Shown: positions 1 to 9,922 of the stretch, piece after piece
Numbering within the stretch: position 1 is the stretch's first letter
Layout: each line of letters begins with the position of its first letter
NCBI RefSeq assembly: GCF_004348725.1
Contig: NZ_SMKR01000001.1
Coordinates: forward strand, 1-64,000
Length of the DNA: 64,000 nt
Reading direction: 5' to 3'
Origin: Kribbella turkmenica
GTDB taxonomy: Bacteria; Actinomycetota; Actinomycetes; Propionibacteriales; Kribbellaceae
Position numbers and translations under genes: made by a program
The notes under the pieces: generated by a model
Told to the model about the DNA's origin: nothing
The model's database searches: none
What the model saw: only the letters and a program-made list of their open reading frames with translations

Positions 1-835
<835 letters not shown>

Positions 836-839
<4 letters not shown>

Positions 840-1642
840 CGCAGCCCACCGATCCAACGCTCGCGCAGCGACGCCAGTACGACGACCGACACGAGCAACA
901 GCACGAGACTCAGTACGACGGCCACCTCCGGATCGGTCTCCAACGCCAAGTACACCGCCAGCGGCATGGTCGTCGTACGCCCCGGCAGATTGCCCGCGAA
1001 GGTGATGGTCGCCCCGAACTCACCGAGGGCCCGAGCCCAGCACAGCACGGCGCCCGCCATCACACCCGGCGCGATCGAAGGCAGCGTGACCCGCCGGAAC
1101 GTCAGCCACCGTCCCGCCCCGAGGGTCGCGGCGGCCTCCTCGTACCGCGGATCCGCGGCCCGCAGCGCGCCCTCGACAGCGATCACCAGGAACGGCATGG
1201 CCACGAACGCCTCGGCGACGATCACCCCGGCGATCGTGAACGGCAAGGAGAACCCGAACCAGAGATCGAGCCGCTCACCGATCAGTCCGCGCCGCCCCAG
1301 CACCAGCAGCAGTGCAACGCCGCCCACGACCGGCGGCAGGACGAGTGGGACCGTCACGAGCGCGCGGATGAGGCCGCGGCCAGGCAGCGCCCCGCGAGCC
1401 AGTAACCACGCCAACGGGATTCCCAGGAGCAAGCACAGCACGGTGGCCGCCGTCGCACACACCAGCGACAACCGCAGCGCCGTCCAGACCTCCGCACTGA
1501 ACAGGCGGCTCGGCAGCGTCGACCACGGCGCTCTGACGAGCAGGCCGATCAGCGGGACCAGCAGAAACGCCAGACCGAACAGAGCAGGCAGCAGGAGCAC
1601 GAGCGGCAGCCGCCCACTCGTGCTCCTGCGCCTACGACTCAC
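836..1642 (-). CDS. modB: Molybdate ABC transporter permease ModB
   Basis: A 268-residue inner-membrane permease that forms the molybdate channel with ModC. From the GTG at 1642 the protein begins VSRRRRSTSG, followed at once by a strong membrane segment (PLVLLLPALFGLAFLLVPLIG) and about five more. The cytoplasmic EAA loop, which docks on ModC, is visible as EEAAATLGAGRWLTFRRVTLP with the conserved Gly. Longer in-frame starts upstream would read backwards through modA and are rejected. The gene lies 19 bp after modA and overlaps modC by 4 bp. Length is slightly above the usual 220-270 residues of the family. Confidence 0.92.
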
Positions 1643-1661
1643 GATGCGTCGACCCCACCGG

Positions 1662-2453
1662 TCACGGAGCCTCGAAGCCGGCTGCGGTGAGCACGGCCTT
1701 GCCCTGCACCGACAGGACGTAGTCGACGAAGGCCTTGGCGCCGTCCGGGTTCGGAGCGTCGGCCAGGGTGGCGATCGGGTACTCGTTGACAGCCTTGGCG
1801 GCCTCGGGGAACTCGATGCCCTCGACTTCGTCCTTCGCCGAGAGAACGTCGGTCTTGTAGACGAGCGCCGCGTCGACCTCACCCAAACCGACCTTCGTAA
1901 GCGCAGCCTTGACGTCCTGCTCGAGGCTGTCCGGCTCCGGCGTGATCCCGGACGCCTCGAACACCTGGCCGGCCGCGGCGCCGCACGGCACCTGGACGGC
2001 ACACAGCGCGATCTTCTTCCCCTTGTCCGCGAAGTCCTTCAACCCGGTGATCCCGGCCGGGTTACCCTTCGGTACGGCGATCTCCAGCGTGTTCCGCACG
2101 AACGTCGCCGGGGGGTTGATGCCGGTCACCTGGTCCATGTTCTTCGGCGCTGCCGAGGCGAACACGTCGGCCGGTGCACCCTGGTTGATCTGCTGCGCGA
2201 GTGCGGAGCTGCCGGCGAAGTTGAGCGTCACCTTCACTCCGGGGTGCGCCTTCTCGAAGTCCTTGCCGAGCTGCGTGAACGAGCCGGTCAGCGACGCGGC
2301 CGCGAACACGTTGACAGTCCCGGACAGGTTCGTCGTACCGGAGCCGGCGGCGGACGCGGCCGGGCTGTCGTCACCGCAGCCGGAGACGGCGAGCACGGCG
2401 ACGGCGGCCAGCCCGGCGAGCGCAGTACGGCGAAGCGCAGGACGGCGAGACAT
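1662..2453 (-). CDS. modA: Molybdate-binding lipoprotein ModA
   Basis: A 263-residue periplasmic-type binding protein that captures molybdate or tungstate and delivers it to ModBC. It begins with an Arg-rich n-region, a hydrophobic stretch and a lipobox ending at Cys26 (VSGC), so it should be a membrane-anchored lipoprotein. The mature part has the family pattern: VNVFAAASLTGSFTQLGKDF near the N-terminus, then FAGSSALAQQINQGAPADVFASA, where the Ser and Ala contact oxyanion in known ModA proteins. The ATG at 2453 shares one base with the stop of the upstream regulator gene (TGATG), which fixes the start and indicates an operon. Confidence 0.93.
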   Translation of the reverse strand: MSRRPALRRTALAGLAAVAVLAVSGCGDDSPAASAAGSGTTNLSGTVNVFAAASLTGSFTQLGKDFEKAHPGVKVTLNFAGSSALAQQINQGAPADVFASAAPKNMDQVTGINPPATFVRNTLEIAVPKGNPAGITGLKDFADKGKKIALCAVQVPCGAAAGQVFEASGITPEPDSLEQDVKAALTKVGLGEVDAALVYKTDVLSAKDEVEGIEFPEAAKAVNEYPIATLADAPNPDGAKAFVDYVLSVQGKAVLTAAGFEAP

Positions 2454-2851
2454 CAGGCCTCCGGGATCTCGACGACGACGTGGGTGGACTTGATCGACGC
2501 GACCGCGACCACACCCGGCTCCAGCCCGAGGTCGTCGGCGGCCTCGCGGCTCATCAGCGACACCACGCGGAACGGCCCGGCCTGCATCTCGACCTGGGCC
2601 ATCACGCCGTCCTTGACGACGCGCGTGACGATGCCCCGCATCCGGTTCCGCGCCGAGGCCGCCGTGGTGGTACCCGGCTCGGGTGACTCCGCGAGTTGCT
2701 GCGCGAAGGCGGCCAGCTCCCGCCCGTCGATCGCCATCCGGCCGCCGCCGCCCTGAACCGACGGCAACCGCCCCTGCTCGACCCACCGCCGCACGGTGTC
2801 GTCACTGACCCCGAGCAGCGCGGCCGCCTCACTGATCCGCAAATTCGGCAC
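2453..2851 (-). CDS. MerR/excisionase-type HTH fused to a Mop (TOBE) molybdate-binding domain
   Basis: A 132-residue protein, probably the molybdate-responsive regulator of the mod operon. Residues 1-50 form a MerR-like winged helix (LRISEAAALLGVSDDTVRRWVEQGRLPSV), and residues 65-132 form a Mop/TOBE domain (NRMRGIVTRVVKDGVMAQVEM), the fold that binds molybdate in ModE and ModG. The architecture replaces the LysR-like DNA-binding half of ModE with a MerR-like one. I chose the GTG at 2851 because the helix-turn-helix starts directly after it and a -10-like TAGACT lies about 10 bases upstream, so the mRNA may be leaderless. It heads the mod operon. Confidence 0.88.
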   Translation of the reverse strand: MPNLRISEAAALLGVSDDTVRRWVEQGRLPSVQGGGGRMAIDGRELAAFAQQLAESPEPGTTTAASARNRMRGIVTRVVKDGVMAQVEMQAGPFRVVSLMSREAADDLGLEPGVVAVASIKSTHVVVEIPEA

Positions 2852-2866
2852 GATCGACAGTCTAGC

Positions 2867-2880
2867 TCCGCAACTGCGGA
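2867..2880. promoter_or_regulatory. Palindrome in the mod operon promoter, candidate operator
   Basis: A perfect palindrome, TCCGCA-AC-TGCGGA, sits directly upstream of a -10-like TAGACT that faces the minus-strand mod operon. It therefore lies in the -35/spacer region, where a repressor or activator would act. The adjacent MerR/Mop protein is the natural candidate to bind it. This is inference from symmetry and position. Confidence 0.5.
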
Positions 2881-2951
2881 TCCTACCGCCGCTTGTCCAC
2901 AGCGCCGGACCGGTCACCGAAAGTATCCGCCGAGACGCATAAGTTAAGGGC

Positions 2952-4874
2952 ATGAGCACATCGGGGTTGCGGGACTACCTGGACGGGCCGCACAAGGCGG
3001 CGCGGGACGTCGTGCGCGCTGGGCTGGGCGCGGACGCGGAGCTGTTCGAGCCGGCCGTCAGGCTGCCGCGGGACGAGTACCGCGACAAGGTCCTCGAGCT
3101 GCTCCAGCGGATCACCGCGGAGGGACATCCGGCGCGCGGCTTCCCGAAGAAGTACGGCGGTGAGGGTGATCTCGGCGGATTCATCGCCGGGTTCGAGACG
3201 CTCGCCTTCGGGGATCTCTCGCTGATGGTGAAGGCCGGGGTGCAGTTCGGGCTGTTCGCCGGCGCGATCCTGCACCTGGGCACCGAGCGGCACCACGAGC
3301 GCTACCTGGCCGACGCGATCGGCGGCCGGCTGCTGGGCTGCTTCGCGATGACCGAGACCGGGCACGGATCCAACGTCCAGGCGCTCGGGACGACGGCGAC
3401 GTACGACGCCGGGACCGGGGAGTTCGTCGTCCACACGCCGACCGTGGCGGCGCGCAAGGACTACATCGGCAACGCGGCCCGGCACGGCCGGATGGCGGCC
3501 GTGTTCGCGCAGCTGGTGGTCGGTGGCGAGACCCACGGCGTGCACTGCCTGCTGGTCCCGATCCGGTCGGAGGACGGTACGCCGATGCCCGGCGTGACCT
3601 TGACCGACTGCGGGCCGAAGCTCGGGCTGAACGGGGTCGACAACGGGCGGATCGTGTTCGACCAGGTCCGGGTGCCCCGGGACGCACTGCTGGACAGGTA
3701 CGCCCAGGTCGATGCTGACGGCAACTACACGAGCGAGATCGAGAACCCGGACCGCCGGTTCTTCACCATGCTCGGGACGCTGGTGCAGGGCCGGGTGTCG
3801 GTCGGCGGCGCGGCGATCAACGCCGGCAAGGCCGCACTCACGATCGCGATCCGGTACGCCGCCCAGCGGCGGCAGTTCGGTGCTCCGGGAAGTGCCGACG
3901 AGACGCTGCTGCTGGACTACCGGATGCATCAACGACGCCTGCTGCCGCTGCTCGCCCGGACCTACGCGCTGCACTTCGCCCAGGCAGCGCTCGTGGACGA
4001 GTTCGTCAGGGTGTTCGACGACGGCAGCAACGAGCACGACCGGCGAGCGCTGGAGGCGCAGGCCGCGGGCACCAAGGCGCTCGGGACGTGGCACGCCACC
4101 GAGACCATCCAGACCTGTCGTGAGGCGTGCGGCGGAGCCGGCTACCTGGCGGAGAACCGGCTGGCGACGCTGAAGGCGGACACCGACGTGTTCACCACCT
4201 TCGAGGGCGACAACACCGTGCTCCTGCAACTGGTCGCCAAGGGTCTGCTGACGGACTACCGCGAGTCCTTCGGGAAGCTCGATCCGCTCGGGACCGCCCG
4301 GTTCATCGCGACGCAGGCGGTGGAGATCGCGGTCGAGAAGGCGGCCCTGCGACCGTTGATCGAGCGGCTGCGCGACGTCGTGCCGAACCGGAACGACTCC
4401 GCCGACCCGGACGCCGGGTTGCGGGACGACGCGTACCACTCGGGGCTGCTGCGGTTCCGGGAGGAGCACATGCTGGCCGGGGTCGCGCGACGGCTGAAGG
4501 CCGGAATCGACGCGGGCGACGAGCCGTTCGAGGTGTTCAACCGGTGCCAGGACCACGTCATCGCAGCCGGGCGGGCCCACGTCGACCGGGTCGTCCTGGA
4601 GGCGTTCCAGACCGCCGTGCGGAACGCACCGGTGGAGCTGCGCGAGCTGCTGAAGGACGTCCACGACCTGCACGCGCTGGCGACGATCGAGGCGGAGCGG
4701 GCCTGGTACCTCGAGCACGGGCGGCTCTCGCCGGGGCGGTCGAAGGCGATCACCGCGCTGGTGAACGAGCTGTGTGGCGCGGTCCGGCCGGTCGCGGTGG
4801 AGCTCGTCGACGCGTTCGGCGTACCGGGCTCGGCGGTCGATGTGCCGATGGTTGTACCGTCGCAGCATGAGTGA
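2952..4874 (+). CDS. Acyl-CoA oxidase / acyl-CoA dehydrogenase family flavoprotein
   Basis: A 640-residue FAD enzyme that introduces the first double bond in acyl-CoA beta-oxidation. Length and motifs point to the acyl-CoA oxidase branch rather than the 380-residue dehydrogenases: CFAMTETGHGSNVQALGTTA (flavin and substrate contact), a C-terminal helical extension, and GGAGYLAENRLATLKADTDVFTTFEGDN, where the Glu of TFEGDN aligns with the catalytic base of oxidases. No signal peptide, so cytosolic. A TAAGTT -10-like box lies a few bases before the ATG, suggesting a nearly leaderless transcript divergent from the mod operon. Its stop overlaps the next gene by 8 bp. Whether O2 or an electron-transfer flavoprotein accepts the electrons cannot be read from the sequence. 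Confidence 0.85.
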   Translation: MSTSGLRDYLDGPHKAARDVVRAGLGADAELFEPAVRLPRDEYRDKVLELLQRITAEGHPARGFPKKYGGEGDLGGFIAGFETLAFGDLSLMVKAGVQFGLFAGAILHLGTERHHERYLADAIGGRLLGCFAMTETGHGSNVQALGTTATYDAGTGEFVVHTPTVAARKDYIGNAARHGRMAAVFAQLVVGGETHGVHCLLVPIRSEDGTPMPGVTLTDCGPKLGLNGVDNGRIVFDQVRVPRDALLDRYAQVDADGNYTSEIENPDRRFFTMLGTLVQGRVSVGGAAINAGKAALTIAIRYAAQRRQFGAPGSADETLLLDYRMHQRRLLPLLARTYALHFAQAALVDEFVRVFDDGSNEHDRRALEAQAAGTKALGTWHATETIQTCREACGGAGYLAENRLATLKADTDVFTTFEGDNTVLLQLVAKGLLTDYRESFGKLDPLGTARFIATQAVEIAVEKAALRPLIERLRDVVPNRNDSADPDAGLRDDAYHSGLLRFREEHMLAGVARRLKAGIDAGDEPFEVFNRCQDHVIAAGRAHVDRVVLEAFQTAVRNAPVELRELLKDVHDLHALATIEAERAWYLEHGRLSPGRSKAITALVNELCGAVRPVAVELVDAFGVPGSAVDVPMVVPSQHE

Positions 4875-5493
4875 GCCGATCGAACCCGCGTCGGCCGCCG
4901 AGGCCGCCCGTGAACTCGCCCGGGTGCTGCTGGAGCAGGCCGACGCTCTGGACCTGCACGATTTGCGGGCCACCGGCGCGATCGAGAACGTCCGGGTCCA
5001 GGCCCGGGCGCTCGCGGACGCGGTGCACGAACGAGGCTGGGGCGACATCTTCCTCGGGATCGACTCCTACGACCCCGACGAGCTCGACGACCTTCCGCTC
5101 GGGCCGGACGACTTCGACGACCCGGAGGACTACCGGGAGATGGTCGAGGGCGGCAGCGCCGACGACCTCGACGAGCTGGGGGAGCCGCTGGTTCCGGAGG
5201 ACGGGATCCGGCTCAGCTACCAGGCGCGGTACGACTACGTGGTCACTGATCCGGAAGCGTTCGTGCGGTACGTCCGGAGCCGGGCGGACGAGGCGCAGAA
5301 CGACGAGGTGATCGACGACATCGAGGACGCCCAGTCCGCGTTCGAGCTGCTCTGCTACCTCGACGGCCTCGGCTCCAAAGACTACGACAACGCGGGCCTG
5401 ACCCCGGCCGGCGGCGAGGAGTCCCACAAGATCGTCGAGTTCTCCCTCTGGGACCTGGACCCCACCCGCCGCGACGACACCTACCCCTACTAG
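4867..5493 (+). CDS. Acidic protein of unknown function
   Basis: I do not recognise this 208-residue protein. It is soluble, strongly acidic and has no signal peptide or membrane segment. Residues 1-50 look alpha-helical (AAEAARELARVLLEQADAL), and the middle has a low-complexity acidic run (PDELDDLPLGPDDFDDPEDY). The C-terminal third has an ordered-looking pattern (YQARYDYVVTDPEAFVRYVRSR and FELLCYLDGLGSKDYDNAG). The ATG at 4867 lies inside the end of the acyl-CoA oxidase gene (8-bp overlap), and a strong hairpin terminator follows, so the two genes form a transcription unit. Codon use matches its neighbours. Confidence 0.8.
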   Translation: MSEPIEPASAAEAARELARVLLEQADALDLHDLRATGAIENVRVQARALADAVHERGWGDIFLGIDSYDPDELDDLPLGPDDFDDPEDYREMVEGGSADDLDELGEPLVPEDGIRLSYQARYDYVVTDPEAFVRYVRSRADEAQNDEVIDDIEDAQSAFELLCYLDGLGSKDYDNAGLTPAGGEESHKIVEFSLWDLDPTRRDDTYPY

Positions 5494-5503
5494 ACCGATC
5501 CAC

Positions 5504-5540
5504 AGCGGCCTGCCTCCGGAACGTCCGGAGGCGGGCCGCT
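5504..5540. terminator. Strong hairpin terminator after the acyl-CoA oxidase unit
   Basis: A stem of 16 base pairs with one t-g opposition: AGCGGCC plus GCCTCCGGA pairs with TCCGGAGGC plus GGCCGCT around the three-base loop acg. It starts 10 bases after the stop codon at 5493 and has no long T-tract, as is usual in high-GC actinobacteria. Confidence 0.8.
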
Positions 5541-6033
5541 TCTGCGTTCCGGGTTTCTCACCGAGAACCGGGCGCGACGGTCCGGTCCGTGCCCGCCACA
5601 CCGCCGGCGGTGCCGATCCGCTCCTGCCGGGCGGCGTCGGCAGTGCATGCCGGAGGGGGCTGGCGGCACCGATCTGTTGTTGCGGAAGGCAACATGTCTA
5701 CGGAAAGTGAGACGCTGTCTACACAGTGTTGCCTTGTTCAAAGGCAATGCAAATGTTTGATCCGGGGGATGGTCCGGGGGTGTGGCCGCGTGACAACGTT
5801 CTGCTGCCGGCGACGGACGGGTCGCCGGCACAGGCTCCAGGTGGTTCCCGACGTGCTCCCGTCCGCGACCGGACTGTACCTCCCCTGCCGGTCACGGAAT
5901 GAGGCGCCGGGCCTACCCGCTTTCGGGCCGACTGCCCTCTCGGGGCAACAGCAGGACGCCGGCCGCGCCGTTACGGTGCCGGTCGCCAGTGAGGTGGCGA
6001 CCGACATGAGGCGCGGCCGGCGTTTCCCGTTCT
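5541..6033. other. Gene-free region rich in hairpins and inverted half-sites
   Basis: No convincing gene lies here. The stretch contains a perfect 10-bp stem at 5805-5830 (TGCCGGCGAC, loop of six, GTCGCCGGCA) and a nested hairpin at 5956-6023. Around 5676-5747 is an AT-richer patch with three copies of the half-site AAGGCAA (5685 and 5741 direct, 5729 inverted). An ATG at 5694 follows a GGAAGG, but its frame runs with no stop deep into the antisense of fbiC and looks like no protein I know. The region could hold a structured RNA, stacked terminators, or an operator whose gene is gone. Confidence 0.5.
5956..6023. other. Nested double hairpin
   Basis: The outer arms are a perfect 14-bp inverted repeat, ACGCCGGCCGCGCC (5956-5969) and its complement (6010-6023). 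Inside it lies a second perfect 9-bp hairpin, CGGTCGCCA (5980-5988) and TGGCGACCG (5995-6003), with a six-base loop. It lies directly upstream of the fbiC terminator hairpin. Function unknown: a structured RNA, a back-up terminator or a protein-binding cruciform are all possible. Confidence 0.6.
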
Positions 6034-6075
6034 CCGGTCGGTGTCCGGCGCTGCTGGGGGCCGGACACCGACCGG
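6034..6075. terminator. Hairpin terminator at the 3' end of fbiC
   Basis: A perfect 15-bp inverted repeat, CCGGTCGGTGTCCGG and CCGGACACCGACCGG, with a 12-base loop. It begins 43 bases beyond the fbiC stop on the minus strand and could also stop transcription arriving from the left. Confidence 0.8.
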
Positions 6076-6118
6076 GAACAGTTCCGCCGCACCCCGCCTC
6101 CGTGCCGGCGGCGAGCGA

Positions 6119-8629
6119 TCAGGCGAGCTCCAGGGACGGCCGGAAGGGGACCTCGCCGTACGTCGTGGTGCGCTGGCGGGCCGGGCGGCCGGCGGCGGTC
6201 GCCATCGCCGTGAGCTCGGCGATCGACTTGCGGGAGCCGTGCTTGGAGCCGGCCATCCGGCTGATGGTCTCCTCCATCAGCGTGCCGCCGATGTCGTTGA
6301 CGCCGCCGTTGAGGACGGCGACGCAGCCGTCGACGCCCAGTTTCACCCACGAGCACTGGATGTTGTCGATCCGCCCGTGCAGCATGATCCGCGCCATCGC
6401 GTGCACCGCGCGGTTCTCGTCGTACGTCGGGCCGGGGCGGGCGACGCCGGCCAGGTAGATCGGCGAGTTCTGGTGGATGAACGGCAGCAGCACGAACTCG
6501 GTGAAGCCGCCGGTGCGGTCCTGGACGGCGGCGATCGTGCGCAGGTGCTGGACCCAGTGGTGCGGCGCGTCCACGTGGCCGTACATCATCGTCGAGCTCG
6601 ACGGCAGGCCGACCTTGTGCGCGGTGCTGACCACCTCGATCCAGGTTGCTGTGGGCAACTTCCCCTTGGTGAGGATCCAGCGGACGTCGTCGTCGAGGAT
6701 CTCGGCCGCGGTGCCGGGGATGCTGTCCAGTCCAGCCTCCTTCACCGAGATCAGGAAGTCCTCGATCGACAGCCCGGTACGGACCGAGCCGTTGACGATC
6801 TCCATCGGCGAGTACGCGTGCACGTGCATGTCCGGGACCCGGTCCTTGACCGCCCGGACCAGGTCGGCGTACGCCGTTCCCGGCAGGTCGGGGTGGATAC
6901 CGCCCTGCATGCACACCTCGGTGGCGCCGATCACCCAGGCCTCCTCGGCGCGCCGGCCGACCTCGTCCATCGACAGCGAGTAGGCGTCCGCGTCGCTCCG
7001 CCGCTGGGCGAACGCGCAGAACCGGCAGCCGGTGTAGCAGACGTTGGTGAAGTTGATGTTGCGGTTGACAACGTAGGTGACGTCGTCGCCGACCGTTGCC
7101 TTGCGCAACTCGTCGGCGATGCCCGCCAGCGCGTCCAGCGCCGGACCTGTTGCCGTCATCAACGTCAGCGCCTCGGCGTCGGAGAGCCCGGCGGGCTCAC
7201 GCTCGGCGGCGGAGAGCGCTGCCTTCACATCACCTTCGATGCGCTCAGGTGCGGACCGGCCCGCTACCTGCTCGCGCAGTACGTCCCAGTCGCCGTACGC
7301 CGCGTCGAAGTCGGAGCGAGTCTCGGTGCGGCGTCCCTCGGTGTCGATCGCGGTGTGCAGATCGGTCCGTCCGACGCTGTCCCACCCGCCGTCCGGCTCC
7401 TGCCAGGGCAGCCCGGCAGGCAGCGCGTCCTCGTCGGCCAACCCGGTCGTCGGGTCGACGAGCGCCTCGACATGCGAGATCAGCCGCGGGTCGAGCCACG
7501 GCTCCCGCAGGTACTCCGGGTGCGTGGTCAGCCTTTCCCGCAGGGCGAAACCAGCGTCCGCGGTCACCTTGGCCAGGTCGTCGATCATCGGCCACGGCCG
7601 CTCCGGGTTCACGTGGTCCGGGGTCAGCGGCGAGACCCCGCCGAAGTCGTCGACGCCGGCGTCGAGCAGCGCCCGGCACTCGGCCAGATCGACCAGGTTC
7701 GGCGGTGCCTGCACGCGCATCCGCGGCCCGAGCACGATCCGGGTGACCGCGATCGCGGCCAGCCATTCCGCCAGCGGTACGTCGTCGTCGTTGCGCATCG
7801 CGGTGTCGGGCTTCACCCGGAAGCCCTGGATGATGACCTCCTGGATCCCGTTGTACTGCCGCGCGATCCGGCGCAGCGCGAAGATCGAGTCGGCCCGCTC
7901 CGCCAGGGTCTCGCCGATGCCGATCAGCAGGCCGGTGGTGAACGGCACATTCGACCGGCCGGCGTCCTCGAGCACCCGCAGCCGGATCGCCGGGTCCTTG
8001 TCGGGTGAGCCGAAGTGCGGCCGGCCCTTCTCCTCGAACAGCCGGCGCGACGTCGTCTCCAGCATCATGCCCATGCTCGGCGCGACCGGCTTCAACCGCT
8101 GCAGGTCCTGCCACCTCAGCACACCCGGGTTCAGGTGCGGCAGCAGTCCGGTTCCCTCGAGCACCCGGATCGCCATCGCCCGGACGTAGTCCAGCGTGCT
8201 GTCGTACCCGGCCTCCTCGAGCCAGGTGCGGGCAGCGTCCCAGCGGTCCTCGGGCGCGTCGCCCAGGGTGAACAGCGCCTCCTTGCAGCCGAGCGCCGCG
8301 CCCTGCCGCGCGATCTCCAGTACTTCGTCCGGCGACAGGTACGGCGAGTGCACCCGGCCGGGCGTGGTCGCGAAGGTGCAGTAGTGGCACCGGTCGCGGC
8401 ACAGCCGGGTCAGCGGGATGAAGACCTTCTTCGAGTACGTGACGATGCCGGCCCGGCCGGCGTCCGCCAGTCCCTGGTCGCGGACCCGCGCCGCGATCGC
8501 CGTCAAGGCGGTCAGCGCGTCACCGGTGGCGGCGAGCAGCACCTCCGCCTCGGCCGGGTCCAGGGTCTTGCCGTCGTCCGCACGCCTGAGGGCGCGGCGC
8601 ATCGCGGTACTGATGTCGTTGGTGGCCAC
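6119..8629 (-). CDS. fbiC: FO synthase FbiC (7,8-didemethyl-8-hydroxy-5-deazariboflavin synthase)
   Basis: An 836-residue bifunctional radical-SAM enzyme that joins tyrosine and a ribityl-diaminouracil intermediate to make FO, the chromophore of coenzyme F420. The N-terminal half is CofG-like, with the iron-sulfur motif CRDRCHYC near residue 76. The C-terminal half is CofH-like, with CYTGCRFC near residue 531. Both fit CX3CX2C, so both clusters should be intact. The fused form is typical of actinobacteria; archaea use two proteins. I chose the GTG at 8629 ([14 protein letters not shown]); longer starts run into the divergent tetR promoter region. The gene stands alone, with a strong terminator downstream. 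Confidence 0.96.
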   Translation of the reverse strand: MATNDISTAMRRALRRADDGKTLDPAEAEVLLAATGDALTALTAIAARVRDQGLADAGRAGIVTYSKKVFIPLTRLCRDRCHYCTFATTPGRVHSPYLSPDEVLEIARQGAALGCKEALFTLGDAPEDRWDAARTWLEEAGYDSTLDYVRAMAIRVLEGTGLLPHLNPGVLRWQDLQRLKPVAPSMGMMLETTSRRLFEEKGRPHFGSPDKDPAIRLRVLEDAGRSNVPFTTGLLIGIGETLAERADSIFALRRIARQYNGIQEVIIQGFRVKPDTAMRNDDDVPLAEWLAAIAVTRIVLGPRMRVQAPPNLVDLAECRALLDAGVDDFGGVSPLTPDHVNPERPWPMIDDLAKVTADAGFALRERLTTHPEYLREPWLDPRLISHVEALVDPTTGLADEDALPAGLPWQEPDGGWDSVGRTDLHTAIDTEGRRTETRSDFDAAYGDWDVLREQVAGRSAPERIEGDVKAALSAAEREPAGLSDAEALTLMTATGPALDALAGIADELRKATVGDDVTYVVNRNINFTNVCYTGCRFCAFAQRRSDADAYSLSMDEVGRRAEEAWVIGATEVCMQGGIHPDLPGTAYADLVRAVKDRVPDMHVHAYSPMEIVNGSVRTGLSIEDFLISVKEAGLDSIPGTAAEILDDDVRWILTKGKLPTATWIEVVSTAHKVGLPSSSTMMYGHVDAPHHWVQHLRTIAAVQDRTGGFTEFVLLPFIHQNSPIYLAGVARPGPTYDENRAVHAMARIMLHGRIDNIQCSWVKLGVDGCVAVLNGGVNDIGGTLMEETISRMAGSKHGSRKSIAELTAMATAAGRPARQRTTTYGEVPFRPSLELA

Positions 8630-8720
8630 GGAAACCGAGCCTAAGCGCCGAAAACCGGCCGTTCTCGCGATTCCTGGACCCAAAAACAATCCGTACAAGT
8701 GTCCTGATAGTTTGCTGTTC

Positions 8721-9275
8721 ATGCAGGTCAGAGGGGTCGTCGACGGGCGCCGGATGCGCGGTGAGCAGCGGCGGAGCGAGTTGCTGCGGGCCACGCTCGC
8801 CGTGATCGAACGCGACGGAGTCGCAGGTGTGAGCCATCGCGCGGTGGCCGCGGCGGCGGATGTGTCGGTCGCGTCGATCACGTATCACTACCCGACGCTG
8901 GACGATCTGCTGGTCGCGGCGCTGACCTGGGCGGCGGATGATCTGACCGCCGAGCTGGACGCGCGCGGGAGTGAGCTGGGTGCGCGACCGGCGGACGAGT
9001 TGGCCCGACTGATCGAGCACAGCCTGGTCCGCCGGCGCGGGCGGACGCTGGCCCTGTACGAGCTCTATCTGTATGCCGCCCGCCGCCCGGACCTGCGCGA
9101 GTCCGCCGGGGCCTGGCTGGAGCCGCTCACCGAGATCGCCCGCGCGTTCACCGCCGACCCGCACAAGGCGCGCCTCCTGGTGGCCGCCCTGGACGGCCTC
9201 CTCGTGCAGGCCCTGATCGGCGCCCGCGAGGTGGACCGCGCGGACTTCGCCGCGCTGCTCGACGTTCTCAGGTAG
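8721..9275 (+). CDS. TetR-family transcriptional regulator
   Basis: A 184-residue TetR-type regulator. The N-terminal DNA-binding domain is clear ([44 protein letters not shown]), with the recognition helix in [10 protein letters not shown]. The C-terminal 120 residues are the variable ligand domain. It is divergent from fbiC with a 91-bp gap, so it could control fbiC, itself, or neither; no clear palindrome is visible in the gap. The ATG at 8721 is preferred. A second ATG 11 codons later ([11 protein letters not shown]) is also possible. A hairpin terminator follows. Confidence 0.88.
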   Translation: MQVRGVVDGRRMRGEQRRSELLRATLAVIERDGVAGVSHRAVAAAADVSVASITYHYPTLDDLLVAALTWAADDLTAELDARGSELGARPADELARLIEHSLVRRRGRTLALYELYLYAARRPDLRESAGAWLEPLTEIARAFTADPHKARLLVAALDGLLVQALIGAREVDRADFAALLDVLR

Positions 9276-9286
9276 CGCGGGCGATA

Positions 9287-9313
9287 CCTCGGACCGCGTG
9301 GTCCGGTCCGAGG
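9287..9313. terminator. Hairpin between convergent tetR and DUF2867 genes
   Basis: CCTCGGACC pairs perfectly with GGTCCGAGG around a nine-base loop, 11 bases after the tetR stop. It probably ends tetR transcription and could serve the convergent minus-strand unit as well. Confidence 0.55.
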
Positions 9314-9415
9314 CCGGGAATCAACTCGGCTGATCTTCGTCGCGACGCTGGCCGTCATCGGAGTCGCTGCGCCGTCACCGCGCACCGGGCGACCAGTGCG
9401 CGACCGGTCCACCTG

Positions 9416-9922
9416 CTAGCGGGGCGCGAATGACCTCGTGCCCGCCGCGGCCATGCTCGCCACCACCAGATGGTGGAACGGCCGGATCAGGTTGTAGTAG
9501 AAGCGCCCTGCCGGCCGCAGGTAGCGCACCAGGGTGACGACCTTGAACGTGCTCTCGGGCTGCGCGTCGTCGGTGATGATCGCGAGCCAGCCGATCAGGT
9601 GGTTGTCGGTGACCTTCAGCAGAAGGTAGTGGTCCTCCTCGCCGCGGACGACCTCGAAGAACGTCGCCGGAGCGCCAGGTGTGAAGCTCACCGTCTCCGG
9701 CCGCAGGCGCCGCGAGGCCGGGATACCGGTCGTCTCTAGGCGCAGCACCCGCGCGACCACCATCCGGACCGCGAACAACCCCTTGATCCACAGTGGTGAG
9801 TAGCCCAGCGCGCCGGCAGTGAACTCGCGCAGCGACACGGCGCCGCGAACCGTCTTCACATCGATCTCGTCGACGGTCGGCAGCAGGTCGTCCAGTTCGG
9901 GAAGATCAGTGCGGGTCGGCAT
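9416..9922 (-). CDS. DUF2867-like protein
   Basis: A 168-residue protein resembling the DUF2867 family of unknown activity, often found beside short-chain dehydrogenases or SRPBCC-like proteins. Visible features are a Pro/Asp-rich start, a central hydrophobic segment (PLWIKGLFAVRMVVARVLRL) and beta-strand-like repeats (DHYLLLKVTDNHLIGWLAII). The C-terminal RYLRPAGRFYYNLIRPFHHLVVASM is typical of the family. It overlaps the upstream tetR by 17 bp, so both are read from one message and it is likely a target of that regulator. The biochemical role is unknown. Confidence 0.75.
   Translation of the reverse strand: MPTRTDLPELDDLLPTVDEIDVKTVRGAVSLREFTAGALGYSPLWIKGLFAVRMVVARVLRLETTGIPASRRLRPETVSFTPGAPATFFEVVRGEEDHYLLLKVTDNHLIGWLAIITDDAQPESTFKVVTLVRYLRPAGRFYYNLIRPFHHLVVASMAAAGTRSFAPR

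Noticed and set aside
5694-6458. Plus-strand frame after a GGAAGG site, 255 codons
   Set aside because: It has no family features, crosses three strong hairpins and runs deep into the antisense of fbiC. Only its start region is kept as an observation.
8642-8720. Operator between fbiC and tetR
   Set aside because: The gap has an AT-rich patch, but no convincing inverted repeat, so no site is called.
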